Positions 45,560 to 58,905 are shown, numbered from the stretch's first letter. The stretch: DNA of 64,000 nt from Meghimatium bilineatum (GCA_034231615.1 CM067317.1:21309477-21373476), one strand, 5' to 3'. Numbers and translations: made by a program. Notes: generated from the letters alone by a model not told the origin.

Positions 45560-46680
45560 ACATACACAGTGGGTCAGCCTTCAAAGCCACAATCAATGCA
45601 GGATAACGTATTTGTCAGTCTCTCATAGTTCTCCCCGACACAAAATATCAATGAGTTATCTGCTCCAGGTGAAGAGTTCCGAGGCAACTGATGTAGAAGT
45701 GATTAAAAAAAAGTCAAGTTTTGCCTTCTTCACGCCATTGATGCGTATTGGTAATGCGGTATTAGGCCATATTTTCATTTATCCCGTCATACCTGTGGAT
45801 GATGTGGTCAGGTTCACTGCCTTTACTTTTCCAGAAGATCTGGTACCAATTTTTTTAGGCTGGGTTGACTGAGTGATTTAGTTGGTGATTTAAAGATATT
45901 TCCATTAGAAACAACTCTCAAAAATTAACAACAAATACACAAAATGGTGCAACAGTTCAAGCAAAAACCTAGTAATATTCACATCATCTGTAAGTAAGAT
46001 GTTTGTCTGATCTACAAGAACCGTGAAAACTGGAATCCAACAGCAGAGAAAACATAAGGCAACATACTTCAAGTTACAAACATACTTAGCATCATATGCT
46101 ATCAATACTCCAAGCTACAAGCATACTTACATCATATGGCATAATACTATTCTAAAGTGGATACTGGCCACACAGGTATCAATGGGAATGAAAGTGATGA
46201 TAACTTGGCGAAAAAAGGGAGCAAGTATGCTCCAACGAAGATTGTCACAAATCTTAGAATAGTTAAACACATTGTCCGCAACAACCTATAAACAACAATG
46301 GATAGATTTTCGGGGCCACTGGCTCAAAAAGGAAAAGTAGGGGTACACTATGCAGACATGTCGCAACCAAATCCACACTATAAAATATATAGGTTACAAC
46401 AACAACACATGTACAACTTACCAAACCACCTACAAAGATTACCGCAGACCAAATACCCCAACTGCAACAGACAAGAGGTGGAAACAGCAACAACACCACC
46501 TTATTGAATGCCCTGCACTATACAGACCTGCGAAAATAACTGTTACCACCAAGAGCCATACCTTCTTATCACTAAAACCCTTTATACAGACACATCACAG
46601 TGAAAGACATGCACCTACCAACGCATCATCATACGAAACCATGAAGAAATACATCAGTTCAACAATGGAGTCTGGCTAGA
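45560..46680 (+). pseudogene. LINE RNase H and C-terminal relic in kinase intron
   Basis: Starts with GSAFKATINAG (compare GSAFKAIIKAG of LINE-A). Later come an ILKWI and GNESDDNLAKKGASM-like block and a Cys/His end with CNRQE and HHLIECPALYR. The order is RNase H followed by the C-terminus of a LINE-A-like element. It has many breaks. Confidence 0.6.
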
Positions 46681-47045
46681 CAGGCACGGGAAGTCAAACA
46701 ACTATAGCGGATCATTCTTTCAATGGCCCTTCAGATCAATATCAAGCTCATCAGCAATCTGAAAACGCACATACAAAAATGACTAGTCCTAAAACTAGGC
46801 CTGACTCGCTGCAAGGGTGGAAGCGCCAAAAATAACACTCAAAATGTGACCACAACCGAAATGAAGTACAGTAGTTTATGTTAATAAAGGGGAGGAGACG
46901 GTGTTGAGGGGGGGAGATTGATCAAGACCCCACACAAAACTTCTAACATCTAAAAATAACAAGTGTCGAACTAATTTCACAAAGTCGATTAAACAAAGTT
47001 CTTTATTCCTGTTGTTGTATGGACACATTTACAGTAGATACTCAC

Positions 47046-47207
47046 CACATCTGACTTAGAGCTGTATGCCCCACGTTCTATACTTTCCACAGCCATCCAC
47101 CTAATTGGAAGCTTCTTCCTGTTGTCACTTGTATAATAGCCTTTTTCATAAGATATCTCTGCACAAACCAAAGTCGGCAAACCTTGACCCGGCATTGGTC
47201 ATCCAAC
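47046..47207 (-). CDS. Receptor tyrosine kinase exon: DFG motif and activation loop (two extra bases)
   Basis: Minus-strand exon starting in phase 2 (acceptor ttaag, first base G completing ATG) and ending GATGTG with donor gtgagt. In successive frames it encodes LDDQCRVKV, ADFGLCRDI, then YEKGYYTSDNRKK, LPIRWMAVESIERGAYSSKSDV. DFG binds the metal; YEKGYY carries the paired activation-loop tyrosines typical of MET/RON- and insulin-receptor-type kinases; PIRWMAVES is the P+1 loop. One extra T before the ADFG codons and one extra T after RDI break the frame; without them the exon is 160 bp and fits both splice phases. Clade assignment to MET/RON is inference. Confidence 0.84.
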
Positions 47208-47554
47208 CTTAACAAGAGCAAACACTTTCTACAAGATGTGCAAAATATTTGTTCAATGAAAATGTTGACTAACTAAAAGTACATCTTTGTTCTTTCAACT
47301 ATGATAACGAGTACAAAAGAGTTAATTAGTAAATTTTCCATTCATTTGGAGAAAGTGAAAATTAAACAAAATGATAACATTACATAATGTCTAGAAGAAG
47401 GAGTGTCAAATATATAAATACGATAACCCTGACATCTCCCCCAACCGCCCCAATCGTATGTACAAACCATAAAGTATATATTTGCACTAATGTCAAAACA
47501 GTGAGAATGTGATGGATGTTTCATGTTTACCGTAATTATGCATGATCATTTATA
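47208..47554. other. Kinase intron stretch without a recognised feature
   Basis: Nothing recognised. Confidence 0.45.
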
Positions 47555-47711
47555 AAGAGGAGAAGGGGCAGACCAAGAAGACGATGGACTGACGACATTA
47601 AAGATAACAGGAATATATCGCTAGAAAATGCAAGCCACATCGCCCAAGACAGAGAGAGGTTCAGAGAGTTCATTGGGAAGACAACGTTCTGGAAGGAATA
47701 CGTCACATGAC
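47555..47711 (+). pseudogene. RTE-like LINE C-terminal tail
   Basis: An open + strand stretch reads RRGRPRRRWTDDIKD, ISLENASHIAQDRERFREF and a FWKEYVT end before a TGA. It is the cleanest copy of the tail also seen inverted at 1665-1790. Confidence 0.72.
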
Positions 47712-47739
47712 ATTTATAAAAAGTTAAAGTTTTAAAAAG

Positions 47740-47920
47740 ATTCTTTAAGGGGGAAATGTTCTCGAAAGAGATCACGTGTTAGACAAAGAATACAATGGAC
47801 GTGGTATATCGAAGACCTGAATATGACACTGGAAGAGGACTGGGCAGCTTGAACTGAACCAAGAGGGCTTACAGAGATAGTTGTAGTGAGGATACCGTTC
47901 TGTAAATGACACGTCACATA
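47740..47920 (+). pseudogene. Second LINE C-terminal tail
   Basis: Reads KRSRVRQRIQWTWYIEDLNMTLEEDWAA and, after a stop, VRIPFCK. This is a diverged GRxxxxWxxDI-type end directly after the RTE-like tail. Confidence 0.45.
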
Positions 47921-48499
47921 GATATATAATTGTGTGAGTGCTCAGTGAGAATCAGTTTTACAGGAGAAAAACACTATCAACCAATGTACGCATCAGAAAG
48001 GCACTATCTGCCAGTTATAAGCAAACATTCATTTACATAGATGCATACAACAATTTGGTGGTATATAGAAATTTACAACACAATATGGTAGTAGGCTATA
48101 TAGAAGTCTACAACTTAATATGGTAGTATCAATGTTGATTACTTTGGCCATACAATGCATATCGTTGGATAATTTCAATATTTTCAACCTAAAGAAGTTA
48201 TAAATTTAGAGCAACCCAGCCACACTAATCACATGGTGTGTGACCATAATAATTATACAAGCACTAAATGTATGCGGAAATAAGTGATAGAGGATTGTTA
48301 AAAATTTGAACCCTGTCTTGGTTGGCTAGATAACCTATGAATCATCACCAAATCATCCAATATCGACATTATGCTAGTGTCGGAGTGATGATAGAATTAG
48401 CGTATGCGCGAACTTTGACACCAATTGTTTCTTCTATGTAATGTTATTTTTCATAGCTTATATTCTTTTATTAAAGTTGATTAGACTAGTCATACTTAC
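47921..48499. other. Kinase intron stretch without a recognised feature
   Basis: AT-rich; nothing recognised. Confidence 0.45.
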
Positions 48500-48546
48500 A
48501 TGCAGTTCCTAGCAGCAAGATCTCTGTGCACAAACTTCAGTGTACT
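48500..48546 (-). CDS. Receptor tyrosine kinase exon: catalytic loop (cut by the gap)
   Basis: Only the 3' end of this minus-strand exon is present before the N run. In one open frame it encodes STLKFVHRDLAARNCM, with the catalytic HRDLAARN loop in the form typical of receptor tyrosine kinases. It ends after AT of the methionine codon, with donor gtaagt, so phase 2 fits the next exon at 47207. The N-lobe, transmembrane and extracellular exons would lie beyond the gap and are not in this window. Confidence 0.88.
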
Positions 48547-48646
48547 NNNNNNNNNNNNNNNNNNNNNNNNNNNNNNNNNNNNNNNNNNNNNNNNNNNNNN
48601 NNNNNNNNNNNNNNNNNNNNNNNNNNNNNNNNNNNNNNNNNNNNNN
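48547..48646. other. Assembly gap of 100 N
   Basis: Exactly 100 N, the conventional length for a gap of unknown size. Left of it is a kinase exon; right of it is MANF intron 1. These are not neighbours in the gene order of copy 1. Confidence 0.98.
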
Positions 48647-49309
48647 CTTTCTCATGCGCTAAGGCACTTCATTCCACGCTGTTGTTCCAATATCAATAAT
48701 TTCCACTTACCCTACACAACCCTCTAACCTACCTAACCACTATTCATACTCAATCCCTCCTTCAACATGATCTTATAGTGACTCACACTCGCTTGATGCT
48801 GCCTGTCACTGATACATGGGGTATTTCAGTGGTGATATCAACACCGTCTGATATCCTGTCCTGGTAGGCAGCAACACCGGTTTGGTCAGCAACTGTTTAT
48901 TCGTACAGAGAAATTCTGGCTTATATCACCTCTATATCTAGAGGCTTTTACACTATCCGCCACCTGTGGACACTCCAGGTAGGGGTCGACACCTGGGGCC
49001 ACCACCTCCCAGGAGTCTGAGACTTTTCTACAGAGTTATTTTACCTGATGGATAAAGCTATTTCTTTTCAGTCACCCAATCATTAAGTTTTGAAATATCT
49101 TTCATTGGGTGACCTGGCATACTGTGGAACCTTTTTGTCTGTATTTGCACATTTGTATCTCTGCGTTCACTTAGTGTTTGTATCTCTGAGTGTTTTATTT
49201 TATTTTCCCAATGTAGACCCTAAGTGCTTGGTATTGTACCATATCTAGTTAATGTAATGCAGTGTTTGATATACAGAGTTCAAAATTGATAAGGCTGCCA
49301 TGAGGACAG

Positions 49310-49485
49310 GCACCTGAGACAGTAGAGCATATACTTCAAAAAGTTCCTGAACACAAAATTCTGAGGCAATCACTCTGGCACAAAGAAACATTACTAGAAT
49401 AAAAACTCTACAGATCTCTGTAAAAGTCAAGTTTATAGAGCCAAAACTTCAGATATAAGCACATTCCAAGTGAATCAACTTTTTT
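49310..49485 (+). pseudogene. LINE-B C-terminal tail, copy 2
   Basis: Partner of 29370-29540. It retains about 30 bp (ctctacagatctctgtaaaagtc region) that copy 1 lacks. Confidence 0.55.
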
Positions 49486-49604
49486 GATATTTTGTGGGTA
49501 TAAAAAATAATACACTCTACCATATTTATTTCTAACATTTGACTTGATCACTATCACACATTCTCAAAATATCATTTTAATAATTTTTGTGTGGCTTTTC
49601 TTAG

Positions 49605-49735
49605 TTTGCATTTCAGTAATTACAAAGTTCAGACAAGAAATCACAGATGAAACACTTGGCAACACAGATAAACTGGAGTCTGCATTCAGAAAATACTGTA
49701 AAAAATTGCCAAAGGGAGGAAAAGAAAACAGATTT
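49605..49735 (+). CDS. MANF: MANF exon 2 (copy 2)
   Basis: Identical to 29660-29790, including both splice sites. Exon 1 for this copy would lie in or before the gap. Confidence 0.9.
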
Positions 49736-49889
49736 GTAAGTACCCTATTTTTATCTATTTTCTAGTTTCCTTTTTTGCAAGTTTGTTAGAATTTTTTGTT
49801 AAAATATCTTATCAATTGTAATCTACACTGGTAAACAATCTAACTAATCAAACAATAATAGAATTTTACAATCCTTTACTATATACCTG

Positions 49890-50115
49890 GAACTGAGATA
49901 GCTCAATAGTTAGTCACCTATATGGTGCCGACCCAAAAGGGTGGCAAAGAATAGGGGCAGTTACCTGCCAAACTTGCTGTAAGAGGCAACTAAGGAGGTT
50001 TTTGGGTGAGGATTGGCTGTCTCATCCCCAGATGGTCAAAGTAACCCACAAGCCATCCTAAAGTTATTTAGGTAAGGCTGAATAGCGCTTGTAAACCGTG
50101 ACATAATGCAATTCA
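49890..50115 (+). repeat. tRNA-related SINE-like repeat (family S2), copy 2
   Basis: Partner of 29946-30170 with scattered substitutions. Confidence 0.4.
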
Positions 50116-50269
50116 TTTTCAGGACTAAATTCTGCTAATATGCAGGAGTTTGAGAATGAATGAAGAAGCAGTTAGCATTCTGTCATTCAAGTCATGTGCT
50201 CCAGGTTTGATTTTCTCATGGAACTTGAAAAACATTCAGATCACCAGATGCACTTCGGTTAACACAATC

Positions 50270-50395
50270 TTCTTCTTCATCATTGTTCATTCTCAAAGTC
50301 CTACTAAATTTCAAGGAAGATATTGTCCAGATAATGGAAAGGCATGTCACCATTTTATTTGTGCCACTGACTTGACACATCCGTCTTAGGCAGAA
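50270..50395 (+). repeat. SINE-like repeat (family S1, shortened), copy 2
   Basis: Partner of 30326-30450. Confidence 0.6.
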
Positions 50396-51400
50396 ACCCA
50401 GTCTAAGATAATGAGTACCTGATCTTCAAGAGAAGTAAATATGCTGGATCTTATGTTGACCATACTGAATGTCTTACCGAACTTGTAAGATTCATTGTCT
50501 CAGTGGTTGTGTTAGGGGGTTTATGAATGCATGTTGGTCCCCGAAGAGAGACATTCTAATGCAGCAAGATTGCTATGTCTTGCCAGGAGCATAGAATATA
50601 GTTCTGTGTCATCTGTTTCATCATTCTTTTGTCAGATTTGTTGACCTGTCAGTGGTAATGGTACATTTAGCATTACACGCCTCAAAAGGACAAAAATGTA
50701 GTATCTGCTGCCTGCATATCTTTTTAATCCACAGGATAATTTGACAGAAAACAAAAGTAAGATATTGAGACAAGACATGCATTTAATATATGAGTCATGA
50801 ACAACAGAACATGTAACTGTAAAGATGAATGTTGCAGGGGTTTACTTCTGCATTTGTTCTAAATTTCCTTCAGATTAGCAGGATGTATTTTGCAGACAGA
50901 AAGAAAGGGTTATATTTAACAACTCAGGTGCACTATCTGCACCTTTTGACCTGACTGATCCAACTTCAAAATGGTTTCTGGGTCTCTTGGTTGCCAACTC
51001 AACCTCCAAAAACTTTCATAGTCACTTCCTGGGACATGTGTTGCAGGCAATATTTGCTGTGGAAGAAAAGTCTTGATATATATATATCATCTACTAGAAA
51101 TATAATTTATTATGTCTGGTAGGCCACAGCTAAGAACCACAGGGTTTTCGCATGCAGTTCCCAGATCTGGTACCCATTTATGTTGGGTCAACTTGTATGC
51201 CAATGATGATATTTTAAATACTTTCATTACAGCAAGGTTCTTAATGTATTTTTGCTAATTGCCCATTTTCAAATATGTTTACATGGCCTCTTAGAGAACT
51301 TAATCATCAGAGGCCAGCTGTTAGACAATATAAAAGCATTATAGCAAAAATACTAATGGTATTAATTTAATTAAATTTTTTTATATATTAAACTTGACAG

Positions 51401-51542
51401 TGCTATTTTGTTGGAGGCACAGACGATGCTGCTACCGGTATACTGAGCAATGTGGTCAAACCAATGAGCTATCATCTTCCTCCAGATAAAATTTGTGAAA
51501 AATTGAAGATTATGGACTCTCAGATATGTGAACTGAGGTTTG
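51401..51542 (+). CDS. MANF: MANF exon 3 (copy 2)
   Basis: Same length and splice sites as 31468-31609. One substitution changes Leu117 to Ile; all cysteines are kept. Confidence 0.9.
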
Positions 51543-52775
51543 GTGAGTAAAACAAATTTTAAGTAGCATAGGTTTAACTGATACAAGATATTCTTGAACC
51601 CTGACTGACTGGCCCATAACCCTTTCAATCTCGGCTGATCAGGAAAAACGCTGTGCTTCTTTTCCAGGGCAATAACTCCGCAAACATCAGAAGTGATTGT
51701 ACAAGAAAATTAATATAAAATAGAATTTGCAATCAATTTTTATGATTCAAAGTCCAATGAACCGAAAAATGGAAAAGGTACTGATCTGTCAACATATCTT
51801 TGTGAATGTCATGTAAGATAAGTTTACTTGTCATGTAACATGCATGAGGGAAAAAAAATGAGCACCAGTTTCATGTCAGCTTTATTTACTTGTGTGAATT
51901 TGCTGATACATGTTCAAATGAAAGCTGCAAAGCAATCTCTCTTACACCATGACAACAACATTCTGTTACTGTTAACTACTCCAAACATATATGCCTAGTT
52001 CACATAAAGAAAGCCCTAGATATCTGGTGAAAAAGGTTTCTAAAATAGATCTTGCATTTCTGGAAATTTTGATAATGGTATACGCAATGTTCTTCATGTA
52101 ACCACACAGAATGACTTGCTTAGAGATAGTGAAAACTGGGTCTAATCTTGATCAGAATCTGAGTAATCTCTGTCAATGTTGTTTGTAGGACCCAGTTTCT
52201 CATGTAATTGATCAATTACTGGGCCTATGATGGGGGGGAGGATGCACGTCATCAATAGGACTACACTACAGATTGACGATCGTCGCTACTTCAAATTCTA
52301 AATGCTAAACTAATTCCTCATCAACGTCTGATTCAATCATGTTCCTTGAAATTCCATTAAAAAATTGCGTATCATCATCTGAATCATAAGAAGGTGTATT
52401 TTTTACCAAGCTGTGACAAAAGTTGTAGGTCGTAAACCGTTCGCATTTCAAAATGACAGCTGATACAAACAATCAGAAAACAACACTGGAAGCCGCCATC
52501 AATGGTAGTCACGCTAGCGCTAAATTTAGCATGTTTATTTGCATGGAACAGGTAACGGACATCAATCTATATGACAATTTGTCAACCGGACGTGAATGGT
52601 CGCTGCGGTAATGAATATATAGTGGCCTATTTCGGCCGCTATGGGATTGAGTGGGTTAAATACTCTTCCCCTGCGTTTCTAAGGAAAAAAAGTACAGATC
52701 AACAGATCTTATTTAACATCTCAAAATTCGGGTCTGCATTGATAGTCTTCTATTGCACAAAATGGTTCTCATTTT

Positions 52776-53170
52776 TTGGATGCTGATGCTATTCAGCTCT
52801 TTATCTCACTTGAGCATCTACCTTCTGATGTTAACAGGGTGCCAAGATATTTACCTTTTTCAACTTGCGCTAATTTTGTGTCATTATTTATTATGTTGCA
52901 TCTTGGCGGTGTATGTCTCATCGATACAACCATTATTTGTGTTTTCTTCTTGTTTAAACTGAGGCTTTTGTTTTCACTTTCACTACTTTATCTAATAGGG
53001 TTTGTAGTTCCTGTTCGCTTTCTGCTATCAATACTGTGTCATCAGCATATCTCAAGTTATTTATATTGCACCCTCCCACTTTTATTCCATCTATGTTATT
53101 CCTTATCTTCTATATTTCGCATAATGAGACAACAAACTTGGTTATAAACATTGCATACACACCAATGAAA
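52776..53170 (-). pseudogene. LINE-G reverse transcriptase relic, copy 2
   Basis: Partner of 32930-33320; it keeps the YADD block on the minus strand. Confidence 0.68.
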
Positions 53171-53512
53171 GCATTGTAGTCAATACATAGTTGAGAAATT
53201 GGAATGCACACTGTTTCATCCTTCTTTCTCCTCCTAATCCTTCTAACGGTTGCAATTTATGTTGGGTTGTGGCAGTTGCATGTAAAATGGATTGGTCTTA
53301 ATATCCATCCATACCTAACATATAATGTTATTGTGAACCAAATTCTGACATTACCCTATTTTCTTATTTCTTGTTTTGGGTAAAATTTTGGTTCATATTT
53401 GGAACCTATTTTATTCTGGAGAACCTATTAGTTCTCCTATTTGATTATTTTTCTTGGCAATGTTTATCATTTATTAATTTAAATATACATTTGGTTAGAG
53501 TTAGTTATGTAA

Positions 53513-53812
53513 AACATAACTAGACTTGACCCTATTACATGAATATTTAAATTAATTAGTGATATAATATTTAGATGAATTAATCCTAAAAAAAGTTAAC
53601 TAGACTTGACATAACATAACTAGACTTGACCCTATTACATGAATATTTAAATTAATTAGTGATATAATATTTAGATGAATTAATCCTAAAAAAAGTTAAC
53701 TAGACTTGACATAACATAACTAGACTTGACCCTATTACATGAATATTTAAATTAATTAGTGATATAATATTTAGATGAATTAATCCTAAAAAAAGTAGGA
53801 GTAAAATAAGCA
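53513..53812. repeat. 100-bp tandem triplication, copy 2 only
   Basis: tagacttgaccctattacat starts at 53521, 53621 and 53721, giving three units with an exact 100-bp period. Copy 1 has one unit (about 33655-33750). Confidence 0.92.
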
Positions 53813-54714
53813 AAACATTTCTTATTTACCATTGCTGTCCCCATTGTAAATGTTTCATAATAATTATAGGCCTTTAGCTTGTCAAAGAGAGTAATGTTGT
53901 TGCAAAACCTGTCCATGACAATGATATGATTTTTGTTTACTAAATCAGATGAAGTCAGAGTTCAGCTAATACTACAATTAGCACCTGATTCTGTAAGATT
54001 AATACTGTTTTTCCAGTATATATTTCCACATTCTAAATTCATCCTGAGTTGACTTCACATGCTATGTAGACCTTTATTTCCAACTTTATGGGTGTATGAC
54101 TTGGATGCATTATTTGAATTCAAGTCTGATTTTAGATGGGATAATTCATTCTTATAAACTGAAGTGTTGTGATGTTGAATGATAATGCTGAAACCTTGGA
54201 AGCAACAAGGTTCCAGCAACAGCCATTCTTGTCAGGCTGAAATGCACAGATATCACAGCCAAGCCGTAGATCATGACATCATATTCCGTTCTCCTGAATA
54301 CATCCTGATAATATGCAAAGAGTTTGAGAATGAATGGAGGAGAAACATGAGAAAATTTATTTAAATGAATATTAAGAAAAGCTGACCCTAATTTTTTTTA
54401 CATTTTGTTTTTAGTGCATGTGCAAACTTAGAGTTTGTGTTTTTCTTTCTTTCGTAAATATTTTTTTAATTTTTGGTGTCACTGACTTGGGGTTACCTGG
54501 TGCAGCCACTTGTGACATCACAACCTTGAGCACATATATTTTTAAACTAAAGCCTGCCACTTTTTGTTTTTCATACTAATATTAGCAGATTTATAATAGC
54601 CATACTTCCCAGCAAGAGGAGAAGCCAGTACACAAGTCTATTATGCACTCTGATTTGAGAATGGGAAAAATCAGTATACATATACCATTTCTTAAGCAGG
54701 AAAACTTTGAACAC

Positions 54715-54925
54715 AAAGTCTGCCGAAGACAGATGTGTTGGGCGATTGACGCAAGTAAAACGGCGACACAACGCATTTCCATTCCCTGGACTAGATCCTG
54801 CTGGAAATCTAGTAGGACAATGGTCCTGCTACAAGGGAGATCCAGCGGGAGTTTGAGAATGAACGCTGAAGAAGAAGAACACAAAGTAAACAGTTTAACC
54901 ACTATGCCAGGGAGATCCCTGGTTA
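54715..54925 (-). repeat. S1 SINE with tRNA-like head, copy 2
   Basis: Partner of 34660-34870, with the same A box and body. Confidence 0.6.
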
Positions 54926-55009
54926 TCATAGCTGATACAGAAGAAGAATATAATGTATAACTAAAACAGCAATTATTTTAGACTTATACAAAAACATTAT
55001 TATAAGTCA

Positions 55010-55025
55010 AATATATATATATATC
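55010..55025. repeat. Short AT tract before MANF exon 4, copy 2
   Basis: About 16 bp where copy 1 has about 100 bp. Confidence 0.9.
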
Positions 55026-55054
55026 ATAACTTTTTATTATGTGCCTTGTTGTAG

Positions 55055-55254
55055 ATGTAAAACCTGACTTCACAAAACTAAACAAGATGAAAGTTGGCGA
55101 ACTCAAAAAGATCCTCTCCAACTGGGGTGAGGACTTGGCATGCAAAGGATGTGCTGAGAAGTCAGACTTTGTGAAAAAAGTTCGAGAACTTTTACCGAAG
55201 TACGAGCCAGAAGAATGGAAAAAAGTTCAGGCTGCAGAAAAAACTGACTTGTGA
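55055..55254 (+). CDS. MANF: MANF exon 4 (copy 2)
   Basis: Same length, acceptor and stop as 35082-35281, with one synonymous change. Encodes the SAP-like domain, CKGC and KTDL. Confidence 0.9.
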
Positions 55255-56599
55255 TCAGAAATAGATGTAGGATTATGTGTGAGATGTTTGTATGTTAGTG
55301 AATCAAATGTACACTAAATGATCTTTGATTGATTATTTTGTGTTGGTTGAATCTATCATCATTGGATTTTGCAGTTCCCTGTCTGGAAAAAATGGCTAGT
55401 TTCCTTTTATTAGTTTATTGTGACACTTCAGAAGTTAGTTTTTCCCTTTTTAATTTTTTTCTTCCAATTATGTTACAAAGTTGGTAGATATTCATAAGTG
55501 ATATTAAATATCCCATGAGGTATCATTTTTTAAATTCAGATTAATCATGAACTGTTACATCACATTTTTTTGAAATTTGCATATTAGATTACAGGTTCCC
55601 AACCTTTTTTTTTTTTTTATCTCAGCCCCCATTTTAAAGAAGCAAATTAACACGACTTTCACATTTTGAAAAGACCTTTAAAGGGATAAAAACTTGGTGA
55701 AATATTTTTAGGTATAAAATAATATACTGTTAATATTCAAAATTTGTAATTGAGTTTTCGTAAATACCAGTCTCATGTCATTCTTAACATATAATGTTTC
55801 TGTTTTGGTTTTGAAATGAAGACAAATTGGAAATCCAGTCTTGTAGAGATCTGCAGAAGTATATGGGAGTAAAATTCACATGCAAATTTAGTTAAAAACA
55901 AATTTATATAATTCTCACAGAGAATTCTGGCAATCCTAATTGGAGTCATGAACGTTTGGGGAAATGTGTCTTATATTGTGCAAAAGTTATTTTAATTTTG
56001 TAACACCTACTTAAATGGCTGATTCTGTAGTGAATTTTAGAAAGGGAACATTCTTTGATGTAGTGAAATAGTTAGAGATCTGGCTATTGTCTGAATGACC
56101 CCTGGGACATTCTTGCATCAATAACATACTTTCATCTGGCCTACTATAGGCCTATATGAGTATCTTAATGACATAATTTAGAAAGGAAAATAAAACAATG
56201 AATAAAACTGGCCACCTTACCTCCAAATGTTGATGTGATGTCGTTGAAACTTTATCCTCATGTGGGATTTATCTTTTCATTTTAGATTTTGGGATATTAG
56301 GTTTTTAAGGTATGTTTTAATTCAATCCAAGAAATGTCTCAGTTGTTTGCATTACAATGGATGGTATTATATCCCATTCAGGATGTAGAGATCAATCTAG
56401 TTTTCTATTCAATATTTATTGATCTGTAAGTCTCTCAGTCAAAGAGCTGGACAAAAATTGATAGTATGTATACCTTATTGGTGTAACCATCAACACATTT
56501 CTTTGGCTGTGGTCAATTTTATTTGAATGAAATGAAATGCCATGAACAACCAGAATCTATCTTGTGTAATTTTTTTCTAGTGATATTTAGATGAGTTTT

Positions 56600-57485
56600 A
56601 AATTTTAAATTAAGCACTTTCAGTAAAATTATATATGGATAGAATAACAAAAGATACCCAAAACAAGAAAGTTAACTGTACAGTAATAAGAGAAGGATCT
56701 GATGAGAAATGAAATAAAGCAATCCAAATGTATATTTGCTGATGATCAATGCCTTATCAACAAAGAGGAACAGCAGTTGCAATATCATTAATGCACTCAT
56801 GATAACATGCACCAAGTATAGAATGAAAATAAATATGCAGAAAACAGAAGTAATGAAAGTCACCAAATCCAGTGAGCATAACTAAAATGAAACTTCTAAA
56901 TTTAAATAAGTGAGAAATATATTCACAGACAATGGAAAATTAGACAGAGATTGAGACAAAATGCCAGAAAGCAAACATAGTGACATATCAGCTATCACCA
57001 TTTCTGCTCAAGTCAAAGATCAAGATGAAAGTCAAGGGACAGATGATAAACAGTATTTTTATGCCAACACTCTGCTGTCAATGTCAGACATGAGGCTGAC
57101 AGCTGCCCAACAGAGAATACAACATGTGAGATGAAATGCCTTAGAGAAACAGCAAGAGTGACCAAACAAGAAAACATGAGAAATGATAAAATCAGTATAA
57201 GACCATGCACAGAAACAAGCAAATAAAATGGTTTGGACACCTATGAGAATGAACAATAACTAAATGCTAAAAGATGTATAACATAAGAATATCCGGATTC
57301 AGGGCCAAAGGAAGACCTAGAACAATATTGATATATAACTTCGAGACAACACTGAACAAATACTGATTCAGTGCTGCCAAGATGACACATCTGGCATTGG
57401 GGATAAACAACTAAAGCTCGCAGTCACCACCCATACGCTTAATAGCAAGTGTGGATATTCTGACCATAATCCACCTGGGAATAAA
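56600..57485 (+). pseudogene. Old LINE-F relic, copy 2
   Basis: Partner of 36640-37530, with small indels. Confidence 0.62.
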
Positions 57486-58749
57486 CAATAGTAAAATTAT
57501 ATTATTTATTTTGCAGCTTCCATACTGTGTGAAATCTTACAATTTGATCACATTTCATAATTGCAAAAAAACTTTAGATGTTGAACAAAAGATGTATAAT
57601 TTTGCTACCATCCAAGGACTTCATCATATAAAATTAAGTTTTCCCATTTTAAACATTTGTGCTTGTTCATTTTTCTAATTTATTCACATTAATCATTTAT
57701 TTACATACATTTTTTTATTTTGCTTGATTAGTTCATATGACATATGAATTATTATTTCGTAAAAAATCTTAATTTTGTAAATTATTAATGCAAGTTTTGT
57801 TTTTTAAATTAGTTAAAATTTGTTAATTATTAACTGAAGTCCCCTGGATTGCTTTCTTAAAAACAGGGAGTTTCCAATTTAAGATCTGTTACATGGTGTA
57901 ATTCTGCCATTTAAATCCACATAAAAATTTGATATCTGTTCAAATAAGTAATGTCCTTCATTGTTGACATCATTGCTACTTTAGTTTTAAATATGTTAGT
58001 TTCAGTTCAATTTGTATAAATTGTAACACAGCTCACATTAAACTAATTATAGCAAACTATAATTTCTTGTATCCTATCTACCTTTTAGAAGGAGACCTAC
58101 GACAAAACATTTCATATTTCACTTGCAGTCTTTAGTTTTTTGTTTTACACATTGAGAATGGTACACACCACGGATACAACTTTTTATAATATTCGAATCA
58201 TGATACATTTAAATATTTCAAAACAATTTTTCAAAAATGTATATGACATAATGAACAGTAAGAAACTTACAGCCTGTTGTATTCTACACATGTTAACTAT
58301 GTGATATCTTATAGTAGGACTTAATCTTTAACCTGCTTTAACCACTGATTTCATTATAAAATATAATTGTAAAGCACAACTATCTGAGTTCAAGGTTTTT
58401 ATGTGATTTTTGTTCAGTTTTAAAATGTTGTGTGGGTGAGACGTAAGTCTTGACAATGACCAAATCTGAATGCTCATGTTATGACAGTGTAAAATTTCAT
58501 GAGTGTGCTGTGATATTAACATATCATAATGAAAGAGTAGAATGTATTTTGTGAAGAGTGCAAGTATAAATCACTGTTCATTTGATTTATTCTTCATCAT
58601 CATTACACAAAAAAGAATACTATGATTAGTCTTTGGTAGTTAATGCTGTGGATATAAATGTTATGACTACACCTCTGACTCAGGAGTGATCAACATTTAG
58701 TACTTGTGTGGAATACTGTTTTGGGAAGCTGAGCTTTCAAATGATTATT
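57486..58749. other. AT-rich intergenic stretch, copy 2
   Basis: Partner of 37531-38789; nothing recognised. Confidence 0.5.
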
Positions 58750-58905
58750 CCCTGCCAAAGATCGATGTGTTGGGACATTTATGCAAATAAACAACAGCAC
58801 ATTTCCATACTCTGGACTACATCCTGCTGGAAATCTAGTGGGACCATTATCCTGCTTCAAAAGAGATTCAGTGGGAGTTTGAGAATGAAAACTGAAGAAG
58901 AAATC
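58750..58905 (-). repeat. SINE-like repeat (family S1), copy 2
   Basis: Partner of 38790-38960. Confidence 0.62.

Noticed and set aside
48500..48727. ORF crossing the N run
   Set aside because: It is formed by translating N; the real signal there is a minus-strand kinase exon.
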